Shown here piece after piece: positions 1 through 9,373 of a stretch of DNA of 64,000 nucleotides (positions are counted from its first letter, which is position 1; every line of letters begins with the position of its first letter). The notes below the pieces were generated by a model. It saw only the letters and a list, made by a program, of their open reading frames with translations, made no database searches and was not told the DNA's origin. Position numbers and translations under genes: made by a program. Source of the stretch: Pseudomonadota bacterium (GTDB lineage: Bacteria; Campylobacterota; Campylobacteria; Campylobacterales; Campylobacteraceae); assembly GCA_002746565.1 (NCBI GenBank), contig PDPI01000024.1:1-64000 (forward strand). The letters run 5' to 3'.

Positions 1-1
1 A

Positions 2-841
2 GGTACATCTGGATATAATACAAAATCAAACACAAATCAATCCACATGGAACAATAACAATATAAACTCCCAAACCATATCATCTGGCAATAAGATAGTA
101 AATGATATGAAGAGTGAGGAGGTTAAGCCGTTTTTGCCATTGGCTGTCGCAGGAGGTGTTGTTGCTGCTGCAAGCTATGCAAATGCTCCAGATGTGGGAG
201 AGGAAGAAAAAACTGGACCTACTGGAAGTGAAATGTTGTTACCACTTGAAGGAGCGGTTGTAATATCTAGTAAAGTTATTGTTAAAGCTAGTCAAGTTCT
301 TACCAAAGGAAAACAACTTACAAAAGTTACAAAAACCAATCCAGTTACAAAACAAAGCATACAAAAACAATTAGATTCTCTCCCAAATGGACAAGGCAAA
401 AACTATATCATTAAACAAAACAAAGATGGATCCTTTAATCTAGCAAGAAAGAAAGGAAATCTAAACACCCAAGAAGCTATAAAAAATGGTGAAGTTCCAC
501 CATTGAAAGTAAGTAAAGAGGGAAATATTTATACGCCTAATGGGGTTAGATCTAAACATGGAAATACTTTAAATGATAGACCTGCTGAATGCTATTCTTT
601 AAATTGCAGAAAAACTGGTGAAGTAGTTAAATACGGAGAAACAACCCGTGGTGAAAGTATGTTTGGAAGAGGTAATCAGAAGAGACATACAAGAACTAAA
701 TTAGAAGAAATGGATGCCAAATATACTAAAATAAGCAATGGAACCAAAAAGCAGATGCATGAAAAGCAACATAAGTTGATAGAAGAGTTTAAAAAGAACA
801 ATGATGGTAAGCGTCCTAAATACAATAAAAATGATTACTAA
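2..841 (+). CDS. C-terminal part of a large CdiA/hemagglutinin-type polymorphic toxin (5' end outside window); C-terminal GIY-YIG/URI-like nuclease toxin domain
   Basis: Frame of the 107..841 ORF is open back to the window edge (GTSGYNTKSNTNQSTWNNNNINSQTISSGNKIVND-MKSEEV), so the listed ATG is probably internal. C-terminus 'CYSLNCRKTGEVVKYGETTRGESMFGRGNQKRHTRTKLEEM...GTKKQMHEKQHKLIEEFKKNNDGKRPKYNKNDY' looks like a Tox-URI/GIY-YIG toxin domain. Confidence 0.65.
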   Translation, partial: GTSGYNTKSNTNQSTWNNNNINSQTISSGNKIVNDMKSEEVKPFLPLAVAGGVVAAASYANAPDVGEEEKTGPTGSEMLLPLEGAVVISSKVIVKASQVLTKGKQLTKVTKTNPVTKQSIQKQLDSLPNGQGKNYIIKQNKDGSFNLARKKGNLNTQEAIKNGEVPPLKVSKEGNIYTPNGVRSKHGNTLNDRPAECYSLNCRKTGEVVKYGETTRGESMFGRGNQKRHTRTKLEEMDAKYTKISNGTKKQMHEKQHKLIEEFKKNNDGKRPKYNKNDY

Positions 842-850
842 GGAGATAAA

Positions 851-1255
851 ATGAAATTATGGATGAGTGCGGAATGTGATATTGATATTGGTGATAAGGA
901 GCTTTTTCCTAGAAACCATGTAGAAGATACAATTAATGCGAAAATTCAAAATAAGTATTATGAACTTGAACTAGTTCAATGGAACTGTATCATTATCTTA
1001 ATGAAAGATGATGATACAAATTTTAATGAGCGTACAATATATTGGAAGAAAAAAAAGGATATGGATTTTCGTTTAAAGATTAACTATAAGGAATTTGATG
1101 AAACAGACGATCTAGGACGTCAAAAACTTATCTACCAAATGTTAGAAAGGAGTTTAGATATTTTGCTCAAAAAAGGATTATCTAAACAAGGAATTGAAGA
1201 TCTAAGAACAGATGTTAGGGAAATAGCTATTGCTAATTCTTGGATTGAACCATAA
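851..1255 (+). CDS. Probable cognate immunity protein (Imm44-like by eye)
   Basis: Starts 9 bp after the toxin stop; small cytosolic protein; 'MKLWMSAE' N-terminus; position typical of CDI immunity genes. Confidence 0.5.
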   Translation: MKLWMSAECDIDIGDKELFPRNHVEDTINAKIQNKYYELELVQWNCIIILMKDDDTNFNERTIYWKKKKDMDFRLKINYKEFDETDDLGRQKLIYQMLERSLDILLKKGLSKQGIEDLRTDVREIAIANSWIEP

Positions 1256-1297
1256 AGAACCAATAAGACAAAATCCAGATTTAATGTATAAGAAAGG

Positions 1298-1846
1298 ATG
1301 GAAAAAATGAGAAGATTTTATAAATTAGAACAAGAATACGATAAAACGTTTTATGCAGAAGTAGATGATAAGTATGAATTTGATTTTTGGGAAGAAAAGA
1401 TGTATAGACTCCCTTTGGAATACTCACATAAATTTAAAATGAAAAATGGGGATACAATGCCAGATTTTACATATACAAATATTTGTAGTTGCATTTATAG
1501 CAAAAAATTTAAAAATCTCATCAATGAATTCGTATCCCAAAATGAGATAGAATGGATACACTTACAAGTAATCAATAAAGATAATTCTATCAGTGACGCT
1601 TATTACCCAAGATTTATTCCTATACCCCATATGTTTGATGTGCTAGATGAAGAACGTACTATTCTAACAGATCATGGAGATATTATGATACCTTATTTGT
1701 CCGCAGAAAAAACAAGAGATAAACATTTTATAATACTCTTAGAAAACCAATTATACGTATATGTATCTGCAGAATTAAAAAAAGCCATACAAAAAGCAAA
1801 GATAACAGGAGTTAGAAAATTTATAAAAGCAAGAATGGATATTTAA
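1298..1846 (+). CDS. Immunity-like protein (Imm43/Imm11, DUF1629-like)
   Basis: Architecture 'FYKLEQ...YIHLQV...PRFIPIPHMFDVLDEERT...' and 'GVRKF' near the end resemble Imm11/Imm43; downstream of the toxin. Confidence 0.45.
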   Translation: MEKMRRFYKLEQEYDKTFYAEVDDKYEFDFWEEKMYRLPLEYSHKFKMKNGDTMPDFTYTNICSCIYSKKFKNLINEFVSQNEIEWIHLQVINKDNSISDAYYPRFIPIPHMFDVLDEERTILTDHGDIMIPYLSAEKTRDKHFIILLENQLYVYVSAELKKAIQKAKITGVRKFIKARMDI

Positions 1847-1953
1847 AAAAGACAAAATCTTGGGAGAAAAAACATTAGTTTTTACTATTTGAACAAATTT
1901 ATTTCAATGACCAATGCCTAAGAATTTTTACAGATGGGATCAAAAGGGTATAG

Positions 1954-2097
1954 GTGAATAAACTAATAGCAACACTATCACAATCCTCTGCAAGTGGGAC
2001 CTGGTGGATATTATTTAATCTAGAATATGTTTTGCTAGTTTCCACTTTTATTGTTCTGTTGATATATTATTTAGATAGAAAAAATAAAAGCAAATGA
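1954..2097 (+). CDS. Small single-TM protein, 47 aa (GTG start)
   Basis: Own translation: VNKLIATLSQSSASGTWWILFNLEYVLLVSTFIVLLIYYLDRKNKSK*. A diverged second copy lies at 4588-4713. Below the ORF-track length cutoff. Confidence 0.5.
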   Translation: MNKLIATLSQSSASGTWWILFNLEYVLLVSTFIVLLIYYLDRKNKSK

Positions 2098-2111
2098 TCT
2101 AGGATTATGGT

Positions 2112-2543
2112 ATGATAAACAATGAAGAAGAAGCATTGGAACTAGCAGTAAGTTACAATTCAAGTTATGGATTTGTATCAGATCTACTAGAATCAGTGTT
2201 GGATAGATTGGGCATGGAAACAACAGGCACATCAAAACAAATAGGCAAAGATACAAAAAAGATAATACAAGCAAGAAAAGGTAAAGGAGAATCTGCTTTG
2301 GATATTTCTGATTTAGGCTATAGATTTAAAGATAGCGTGTTAAATAATGATCTGTCAAATAATTATTATTCTAAGGCTTATGTAGGATTACAAATGGGAT
2401 TATATGATTTAGATATTGATTATTCAACTAAAAAGCATGAGGAAAATTCATTAAGGAGAACTGTTTTTGATTTAGAATATTTAGGAAATAATTCTGTTAA
2501 TAATGTAAACAATGATGATGATTTTGGAAGTTATAATTTTTAA
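2112..2543 (+). CDS. Hypothetical protein; possible orphan polymorphic-toxin fragment
   Basis: ORF 143 aa in the toxin/immunity island; no domain recognised. Confidence 0.4.
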   Translation: MINNEEEALELAVSYNSSYGFVSDLLESVLDRLGMETTGTSKQIGKDTKKIIQARKGKGESALDISDLGYRFKDSVLNNDLSNNYYSKAYVGLQMGLYDLDIDYSTKKHEENSLRRTVFDLEYLGNNSVNNVNNDDDFGSYNF

Positions 2544-2570
2544 AGATGTATTGTATAAAAAAGGTTATTT

Positions 2571-3023
2571 ATGGGTGAAAGGATAATGTATTTTATTTTC
2601 TCCTTGCTATGTATAGCTTCTGGATTTTCTGTATTAGTCGATAAAATGGTTTATATTAAAGGCGAATTTGTTGATTTTGGAGACATGGGCTATTTTTACA
2701 TCATTCCAGGAGTTTCAATCATCTGTCTAGGTTTTGCTTCATTGTACCTTGCCCTAAGAAAAACACCAAAAAACTATCATTCAACTGATTGTGTGATGAA
2801 ATGTAAGCAATGCAGGCGTACATTTAATTATGAAGACACAAACAATGGAAAATGTCCTATATGCGATATAGATATAGAGACATTTTATGAAAATAAACAA
2901 TTTTTTAATATCCATAAAAATTCAAAAAGAAAAAAACGCAAGAAAAAGAAAAAACCAATAAATACAACCAAGTTAAATAAAAAAATGGATATTAATAGTG
3001 TAAAATTATTCAAAAACAGATAG
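2571..3023 (+). CDS. Paralog 1 of tandem family: 2 TM segments + Cys4 zinc ribbon (CKQC-x13-CPIC) + Lys-rich tail
   Basis: 'MGERIMYFIFSLLCIASGF...' aligned by eye with the ORFs at 3631 and 4149. Confidence 0.7.
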   Translation: MGERIMYFIFSLLCIASGFSVLVDKMVYIKGEFVDFGDMGYFYIIPGVSIICLGFASLYLALRKTPKNYHSTDCVMKCKQCRRTFNYEDTNNGKCPICDIDIETFYENKQFFNIHKNSKRKKRKKKKKPINTTKLNKKMDINSVKLFKNR

Positions 3024-3040
3024 TTTAAGCTTTTAAAGAC

Positions 3041-3074
3041 CGGCACGGGCTAAATAGAGATTTAGTCAGTGCTG
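3041..3074 (+). other. Strong inverted repeat (GCACgGGCTAAAT-AGAG-ATTTAGTCaGTGC)
   Basis: About 14-bp stem with one mismatch and G-U pairs; 4-nt loop. Confidence 0.6.
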
Positions 3075-3076
3075 AA

Positions 3077-3161
3077 AACGGATTACAGAAAGCGGAAAAC
3101 AGATAACTAGTAAAGTAAGCATTTTTACAAAATGCCTTTTATTTTTATGTTATTCCGTCAG
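3077..3161 (+). repeat. Dispersed intergenic repeat, copy A
   Basis: GGATTACAGAaaGCGGAAAACAGATAACTAGTAAAGTAAGCATTTTtacAAAATGCCTTTTATTTTTATGT; related copies at 37451-37530 and 37537-37618. Confidence 0.75.
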
Positions 3162-3231
3162 TTCCAAATTGTCAGGCTGATAATTTTTGATAATGCAAAT
3201 TATATTGCATGTAAATTTTGTGAGGTAAATT

Positions 3232-3579
3232 ATGTTTAAGCGAATAGGGTATTTTATATGTTTTTTGTATTCTTTTAATCTTGGCATTTTAACATTATTT
3301 GCAAAGAAAGTTCATATAAGAGAAGTGTTTGTAGATTTTAGCAATATGGGTTATTTTCCTATAATATTGGGTATTTTAGCAGTATTGTTTTTATACCTTG
3401 CCCTAAGACCAAAAAGTCATATAAAACCATATCCAAAGCCACCGAAGCAACACAAAGTATCAAACAAAAAACCAAAATTAAAACCTCTAAAATCAGCAAA
3501 GCAACCAAAAAGATCTAATCCAAATAAAAAAATAGATCTGACAAAAAAGAATATAAAGGACATAAAATTATCAAACTGA
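3232..3579 (+). CDS. Paralog 2 of tandem family: TM region + basic tail, zinc ribbon missing
   Basis: 'MFKRIGYFICFLYSFNLGILTLFAKKVHIREVFVDFSNMGYF' matches the siblings; no CxxC motifs. Confidence 0.6.
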   Translation: MFKRIGYFICFLYSFNLGILTLFAKKVHIREVFVDFSNMGYFPIILGILAVLFLYLALRPKSHIKPYPKPPKQHKVSNKKPKLKPLKSAKQPKRSNPNKKIDLTKKNIKDIKLSN

Positions 3580-3630
3580 TGATTTTTGATAATGCAGATT
3601 ATATTAGGTTTACATTATATGAGGTGAGTT

Positions 3631-4056
3631 ATGGGCGAAAGGATAATGTATTTTATTGCTTTTCTAGGTTGCTTAAAAATTGGATCTGAAACATTGTTAA
3701 CTAAAACAGCTTATGGTGGACATGCAATTATGGATTTTAGCAGTCTTGGTTACTATTATTTATTGCCTGGAACTCTATCAATCTGTTTTGGTTTTGCTTT
3801 ACTATACCTAGCCCTAAGAAAAACACCAAAAAACTATCATTCAACTGATTGTGTGATGAAATGCAAACAATGCAGACGTGCATTTAATTATGAGGATACA
3901 AATAATGGAAAATGTCCTATATGTAATATAGACATGATAGATATAGAGACATTTTATGAAAATAAACAATTTTTCAATATCCATAAAAATTCAAAAAGAA
4001 AAAGACACAAGAAAAAGAAAAAACCAATAAATACAACCAAGTTAAATAAAAAATAG
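3631..4056 (+). CDS. Paralog 3 of tandem family: 2 TM + Cys4 zinc ribbon; C-terminus shortened by an A-tract change
   Basis: Long near-identity at nucleotide level with paralog 1 (e.g. ctaagaaaaacaccaaaaaactatcattcaactgattgtgtgatgaaatg). Confidence 0.7.
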   Translation: MGERIMYFIAFLGCLKIGSETLLTKTAYGGHAIMDFSSLGYYYLLPGTLSICFGFALLYLALRKTPKNYHSTDCVMKCKQCRRAFNYEDTNNGKCPICNIDMIDIETFYENKQFFNIHKNSKRKRHKKKKKPINTTKLNKK

Positions 4057-4154
4057 ATCTTATAAAAAAGGATATGAAGATTATTAAGCGATTAAGACAG
4101 GATTTTTGATAATTATAATTTTGCGAAGTAAATACTACATAATAAGGTTTGTTC

Positions 4155-4595
4155 ATGGGTGAAAGATTAATATACTTTATTTTCTTTTTGTGTTGTATGA
4201 GTCTTGGAATTCAAACACTGGTTAATGAAATGGTTTATATTAGGGGTAAACTTATTGATTTTAGCGATATGGGATATTTTTACATTATCCCAGGTGTTCT
4301 AATCATCTGTCTAGGTTTTGCTTCATTGTACTTTGCCTTTAGAAAACTACCAAAAAATTATCGTCAAAATGAATCTGTTATGAAATGCAAAAAATGTAGA
4401 AAAGTATTTCCATACGAGGATACAAATGATGGTAAATGTCCAAATTGTAATATAGATACCATAGAAATAGTAAAATTCTATGAAGTGGCAAGAAAGATAA
4501 AAGATGAAAGGTTTTTCAATCCAGAACTTAGATATAAAAGAAAGAGGCGATCTAAAAAAACTAATTCAAATAAGAAAAAAGATTTAAATAGATAA
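4155..4595 (+). CDS. Paralog 4 of tandem family: 2 TM + Cys4 zinc ribbon
   Basis: 'MGERLIYFIFFLCCMSLGIQTL...CKKCRKVFPYEDTNDGKCPNC'; ATG at 4155 preferred over the TTG at 4149. Confidence 0.65.
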   Translation: MGERLIYFIFFLCCMSLGIQTLVNEMVYIRGKLIDFSDMGYFYIIPGVLIICLGFASLYFAFRKLPKNYRQNESVMKCKKCRKVFPYEDTNDGKCPNCNIDTIEIVKFYEVARKIKDERFFNPELRYKRKRRSKKTNSNKKKDLNR

Positions 4596-4713
4596 ATTAA
4601 TAGCAATACTATCACAATCTTCTACGAGTAGAATTTGGTTATTGGTTAATCTTGAATATGTTTTGATAGTTTTTGTTTACATCGTGTTCTTATACACCAT
4701 TTTGATAAAATAA
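4588..4713 (+). pseudogene. Diverged second copy of the small TM peptide (cf. 1954-2097), no canonical start
   Basis: Translation IDKLIAILSQSSTSRIWLLVNLEYVLIVFVYIVFLYTILIK*; an in-frame stop lies immediately upstream (4585-4587). Confidence 0.6.
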
Positions 4714-4721
4714 ATCTATTT

Positions 4722-4730
4722 TGCTATAAT
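4722..4730 (+). promoter_or_regulatory. Extended -10 promoter (TGCTATAAT) for the lipoprotein gene
   Basis: TGCTATAAT about 26 bp upstream of the start codon at 4757. Confidence 0.6.
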
Positions 4731-4756
4731 ACGGATTATTTATAAAAGGATTCAAA

Positions 4757-5314
4757 ATGAAAAGGTTGTTTAAGAGTTTTAGTGGTGTGGCACTTGCTTT
4801 ATCGTTGATGGTTTTTACAGGTTGTTCTACTAGTCCGGATGTTCCTTTGGAGCCGATAGGGGATAGTTTTAAGTTTGAAAAGATTGCACTTAATTTCGAA
4901 CAATACCATTTTCCTAAAACAAAAAAATATCAATCCAAGGATGATGTGGAAAGGAAGCTAAACCAATCAATACTAAAGCATCTAAAAACCAATGATATGT
5001 TTGATGGTAATTCTCCTGAAAAATTGGAGATAATAGTGTATTGGAGAAGAATCTTTGCTGGAGAAGATTTGCCTTTTGAAGCTATGAGAAGTGACAAGAT
5101 AGCCTCTCCTAGGTTGGGATATGATATAAAGATTGTTAAAAATGGAAATGTTTTGAGAAGCCTAAAAGAAACGGAATTGTTTCATAAACCAGATTTTGTA
5201 ACAGGTTTAAGATATTTTGCATTTCTAACAGAGGGTGATGAAATAGAAAATAGAGCCATTGAAGCTTTAGGTAAGCATGTTGTAAATAAAATAAAAGATT
5301 TTAAAAAGAAATAG
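4757..5314 (+). CDS. Putative lipoprotein
   Basis: Signal peptide with lipobox (LMVFTGCS). Confidence 0.7.
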   Translation: MKRLFKSFSGVALALSLMVFTGCSTSPDVPLEPIGDSFKFEKIALNFEQYHFPKTKKYQSKDDVERKLNQSILKHLKTNDMFDGNSPEKLEIIVYWRRIFAGEDLPFEAMRSDKIASPRLGYDIKIVKNGNVLRSLKETELFHKPDFVTGLRYFAFLTEGDEIENRAIEALGKHVVNKIKDFKKK

Positions 5315-5436
5315 TTATCCATAATTCCATATGGCAAGACTTTTAGATGGAGAGGTGCAGACAGGCAAGCAATAGCTTGAGATGGCGAAGCAGTATAGTT
5401 AAAAGGGTGTGGATATAGAGAAGATCTAAAAAAATC

Positions 5437-6450
5437 CTACAAATATTCCCAACTTAACTCTTCGCCTGCAAAAAGTGGTACTACTCCATCATAATCTTTC
5501 TTTACTTTGAAAGGTTTTTTCTCCAAAATGATCTGCTTTTTTGGTGGTTTGAAATTGTAAATTTTTTGAGCATTGTCGCTTATGAAAGCTTGTAGGTTTT
5601 CTAGTTTTTGGTATTTTTCAAAAAGTTCGCATAGGGCGGGTAGGGCGATTGGGGAGGTAAAAACTCCTGCTGCACAGCCACAACATTCCTTTTTGTGGAT
5701 AGGATGAGGTGCTGAGTCGCTTCCAAACATTACTTTTTTGTGGGCATTTAATGCTACATGTAAGAGTGCTTCTTTGTCTTCTGGGCGTTTTGGTATGGGT
5801 TTACAAAAATGGTGAGGATTCATCATGCCACCAATGACATCATCTAAAGTTAGGTAAAGATGATGTAAGGTTATGGTTGCGTAAAGATTTTCGTAGCGCT
5901 CTAGTAAATCAACGCTTGTTTTAGTAGTTATGTGTTCCATTATGATTTTTAGTTTTGGAAATGAGGATACTAATTTTTCATAAATATTTGCAAATTCAGC
6001 TTCCCTATCCATCACAAAACCATTGCTTTCTCCATGGACGCATAAGGGTATTTCAAGCTCACCCATTGCATCTAAAGTTTTAGCAAGGAAATAAGAATTT
6101 ATGTTTGAAACTCCGCCACTTGAATTTGTAGTAATTCCCGCTGGATAAAGCTTGATGGCGCTTATATATGGTTTTGCTTTTTCAAGAAATTTTTTATCGT
6201 AATCATCCCTGAAAAAAAGCGTCATGAGTGGTTCAAACTCGTGGTTTTGACAGGCATTTTGGATGCGTTTTTTGTAAGATACAAGTTCACTAATGTCAGT
6301 TATGGGCGGAACCAGGTTTGGCATTATGATTCCAGCACTAAAATACGCAGCACTCAAGGGAGCGACGATATTTAACATATCGCCATCCCTTAAATGTAAG
6401 TGCATGTCTAGGGGATTATTTAAAATAATTTGATTATTTTTCAAGATCAA
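5437..6450 (-). CDS. pyrC: Dihydroorotase
   Basis: '[15 protein letters not shown]', '[10 protein letters not shown]', 'MEHITTK', '[10 protein letters not shown]'. Confidence 0.95.
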   Translation of the reverse strand: MILKNNQIILNNPLDMHLHLRDGDMLNIVAPLSAAYFSAGIIMPNLVPPITDISELVSYKKRIQNACQNHEFEPLMTLFFRDDYDKKFLEKAKPYISAIKLYPAGITTNSSGGVSNINSYFLAKTLDAMGELEIPLCVHGESNGFVMDREAEFANIYEKLVSSFPKLKIIMEHITTKTSVDLLERYENLYATITLHHLYLTLDDVIGGMMNPHHFCKPIPKRPEDKEALLHVALNAHKKVMFGSDSAPHPIHKKECCGCAAGVFTSPIALPALCELFEKYQKLENLQAFISDNAQKIYNFKPPKKQIILEKKPFKVKKDYDGVVPLFAGEELSWEYL

Positions 6451-7504
6451 ACATGCTTTTTAGATAATAATGTTCAGAAATCTTTGTCCAAGCTCTGGCT
6501 TTATTTTGATAATCCCTTTGTGAGTCGATTATCTCTTTTGTGATACCACCTTTTTTCTCTAGCTCAGCTATGATTTGGTCATTTGCTTTTTTCATAGCTT
6601 CTAAGACAGATTTTGGAAATTGCATGATCTTAACGTCTTTAAAATTGGTATTTAATTCATTTAAAGCCTTGATATTCATGTTAAAATGCTCATAGTTAAA
6701 ATCAGCAGACACCGCTTGCATAGCAACTTTTACGATAGCTTGTAAATCTTTTGGAAGCTTGTCATAAGCTTTGCGATTTATCAAAAACTGAGTATCGCTT
6801 GCTGGCTCATGCCACGCTGAATAATAATATTTAGCAACCTTTTGAAAGCCCATTTTCATATCAAGTGCAGGGGCGACCCACTCAACTGCATCTATGGTTC
6901 CTCTCTCAAGTGCGGTGTAAAATTCGCCTGGCTTTATACTTGTAACCACGGCTCCAAGTTTTGAATATATTTCACCTGCATAGCCTGGGATACGGATTTT
7001 CAAGCCTTTTAGATCTGCAACTGATTTGATTTCTTTTCTAAACCATCCGCCCATTTGAACGCCTGTATTTCCTCCAGGAAATGAGTAAACACCTTGTTTT
7101 TTGTAAACTTTTTCCATTAGTTGCTCACCACCGCCATAGTAAAACCAGCTGTTAAATTCAGCATAGTTCATACCAAAGGGCATGGATGTGAAAAATGGAG
7201 TGTTTATATCTTTTCCTTTCCAAAAATAAGATGCCGAATGTCCCATCTCATAGTTTCCAGCCTTAACCATATCTAGTATGCCAAATGGTGCTTTATGTAC
7301 ATTTGAAGCATGAACCTTTACTTTCAAGCGACCATCGCTCATCTGTTCAACTAACTTTGCAAAGTTGTTAGCTGGAGAAGTTAGTGGGCTAAGGGTGGCT
7401 GGCCAAGACATGGCAAGCTTCCACTTGTAAGTTTTTTTGGCAAAAGCACTTGGGCTAAGAGCTAAAAGCAATCCTGCACATATCAATAAAACATTTTTTT
7501 TCAT
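6434..7504 (-). CDS. TRAP transporter solute-binding protein (DctP family)
   Basis: Signal peptide; '[38 protein letters not shown]'; '[19 protein letters not shown]'. Confidence 0.9.
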   Translation of the reverse strand: MKKNVLLICAGLLLALSPSAFAKKTYKWKLAMSWPATLSPLTSPANNFAKLVEQMSDGRLKVKVHASNVHKAPFGILDMVKAGNYEMGHSASYFWKGKDINTPFFTSMPFGMNYAEFNSWFYYGGGEQLMEKVYKKQGVYSFPGGNTGVQMGGWFRKEIKSVADLKGLKIRIPGYAGEIYSKLGAVVTSIKPGEFYTALERGTIDAVEWVAPALDMKMGFQKVAKYYYSAWHEPASDTQFLINRKAYDKLPKDLQAIVKVAMQAVSADFNYEHFNMNIKALNELNTNFKDVKIMQFPKSVLEAMKKANDQIIAELEKKGGITKEIIDSQRDYQNKARAWTKISEHYYLKSMFDLEK

Positions 7505-7641
7505 TTTATTCCTTTGTTTGAGTTTTGTTTGAAGGGCTAGTATATAAAAATTTTCCTTAAATCATGGGTTTTTTTGGAAAAATTGTTATTTTATTTTGTA
7601 AAGTTTACTCAAAGTAATAATCAATAAGATGCGGGCGAATT

Positions 7642-7941
7642 TTACTTGCAGATTAAATATCTACTAACAAACCATCTTGCAATTTCATGGGAGCTAAAGG
7701 ATATCTCCCTTTGATCAGGCGGTATGGATAATAATCTTAACTTTGAATGTATAATGCCATTTAGTAAATACCCAAAACATAAAAGGCAAAATCCTATAAA
7801 CAAATCATACTTCACATACCCAATTATCCCAAAAATAAAAGGAAGCCCATAAAGCAAGGCGACAATCAAGTAAGAAATAAGCTTGCAGAGGAAAGTTTTG
7901 GGCTTTGGAGTTGGTTCTAGGGTGTTTTTAAGCTCATCCAT
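7642..7941 (-). CDS. Small membrane protein, unknown function
   Basis: Two or three hydrophobic segments; abuts the yajQ-like gene. Confidence 0.5.
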   Translation of the reverse strand: MDELKNTLEPTPKPKTFLCKLISYLIVALLYGLPFIFGIIGYVKYDLFIGFCLLCFGYLLNGIIHSKLRLLSIPPDQREISFSSHEIARWFVSRYLICK

Positions 7942-8438
7942 TATGTTAGATTTGTAAAACTTAAAGGTGCTTCAAGCCCAAGGGATTTAACGAGACTCAT
8001 GCAAGTTTGCAAATCATCTATGCTTTTCCCGCTAACCCTAACTTCTTCACCTCTAATGGAGGCTGTTACTTTTAGTTTTTTAGCCTTTATCTCTTTGACT
8101 ATTTTTTTTGCATCTTCACTTGAGATGGTATCGATCACTTGCATGGTTATTTTTGTGTTTCTGCCACCCACACTTTCACGTTTTAACTCTTTTATGGCAT
8201 TTGCTGGGATGGAACGCTTGATGAGTTTTGATATGACTATATCTTTCATGGCTTCAGCCTTGTTATCGGATGAGCTAAGAAGTGTTATGGTTTTAGCGTT
8301 TTCGTTATGATCTATTTCGGCTACTAGTCCTTTAAAATCATATCTATTTGCCACTTCTTTTTTGGCTTGTTCTAGGGCATTTTTAAGTTCCCCTCCATCT
8401 AACTTTGCACTTATATCAAAACTATGTTCTTTTGCCAT
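7941..8438 (-). CDS. YajQ family nucleotide-binding protein
   Basis: '[33 protein letters not shown]'. Confidence 0.93.
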   Translation of the reverse strand: MAKEHSFDISAKLDGGELKNALEQAKKEVANRYDFKGLVAEIDHNENAKTITLLSSSDNKAEAMKDIVISKLIKRSIPANAIKELKRESVGGRNTKITMQVIDTISSEDAKKIVKEIKAKKLKVTASIRGEEVRVSGKSIDDLQTCMSLVKSLGLEAPLSFTNLT

Positions 8439-9373
8439 TATTTATCCTTTAGAAATGTTTTTATATTTTCAACTATTCCCTTGATTAGTCTTTTTCTAGC
8501 CTCAACACTAGCCCAAGCTATGTGGGGTGAAAAAAGAATCCTTTCTTTGTTTTTTACATTAAGATAAGGACTATTCTTTTCCATCGGTTCACGGGTTAAT
8601 ACATCTATACAAGCGTAAATTTTATTATTATTTACAGCTTCAACCAAGGCTTTTTCATTTACTATCCCTCCGCGGGCAACATTTATCAAGATGGCATCTT
8701 GTTTCATTTTTGCTAACTCTTTTGCATCTAACAGGTTGTTAGTTTGTTCATTTAGTGGTGCGTGAATGGAGATAATATCGCATGAGCTTAGCATTTCATC
8801 GAGGCTAACTTGTTTGTAAGTTTGGTTAGTGTTTTTACCACTAGTCGAATAATAGCAAACATCCGCATCAAAGGCGCTAGCTAGTTTTGCAACCTTTTTT
8901 CCTATGCTTCCAAGTCCTATGATTCCCCATTTTTTACCCTCTATATCATGAAATGGGTGACCTAGATGCACAAAAATTTCACTTTTTGCCCACTGGCCAC
9001 TTTTTACATAATCATCATAATAGGCATTTTTCCCAAGCAAACTTAAAGCTTGCATGAGAGTGTATTGGGCAACGCCTTGTGTGGAATATCCTGCTACATT
9101 TTTTACACTTACATTTTTTTTCTTTGCGTATTCTAGATCTACATTATTCATCCCCGTAGCTGCTATGCAGATAAGCTTTAAATTTGTGGCATGATCTAGT
9201 ATGTTTTTATCTATAACAACCTTGTTAGTTATAATGATCTTGGCTTCCTTTATCCTTTCTAAGGTTTGTTGGGCTGATGTTTTAGGATAACTTACAAACT
9301 CTCCAAACTCACTAAAGACATCTAAGCTAACATCATCCCCTAAAGTATCCTTGTCGAGTAAAACTATTTTCAT
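8438..9373 (-). CDS. D-2-hydroxyacid dehydrogenase
   Basis: '[19 protein letters not shown]', '[16 protein letters not shown]', 'FSPHIAWAS'. Confidence 0.92.
   Translation of the reverse strand: MKIVLLDKDTLGDDVSLDVFSEFGEFVSYPKTSAQQTLERIKEAKIIITNKVVIDKNILDHATNLKLICIAATGMNNVDLEYAKKKNVSVKNVAGYSTQGVAQYTLMQALSLLGKNAYYDDYVKSGQWAKSEIFVHLGHPFHDIEGKKWGIIGLGSIGKKVAKLASAFDADVCYYSTSGKNTNQTYKQVSLDEMLSSCDIISIHAPLNEQTNNLLDAKELAKMKQDAILINVARGGIVNEKALVEAVNNNKIYACIDVLTREPMEKNSPYLNVKNKERILFSPHIAWASVEARKRLIKGIVENIKTFLKDK

Noticed and set aside
2071-2274. Minus-strand 67-aa hydrophobic ORF
   Set aside because: Antisense to the 47-aa ORF and the 2112 ORF; Leu/Cys-rich translation typical of the complement of A-rich coding sequence.
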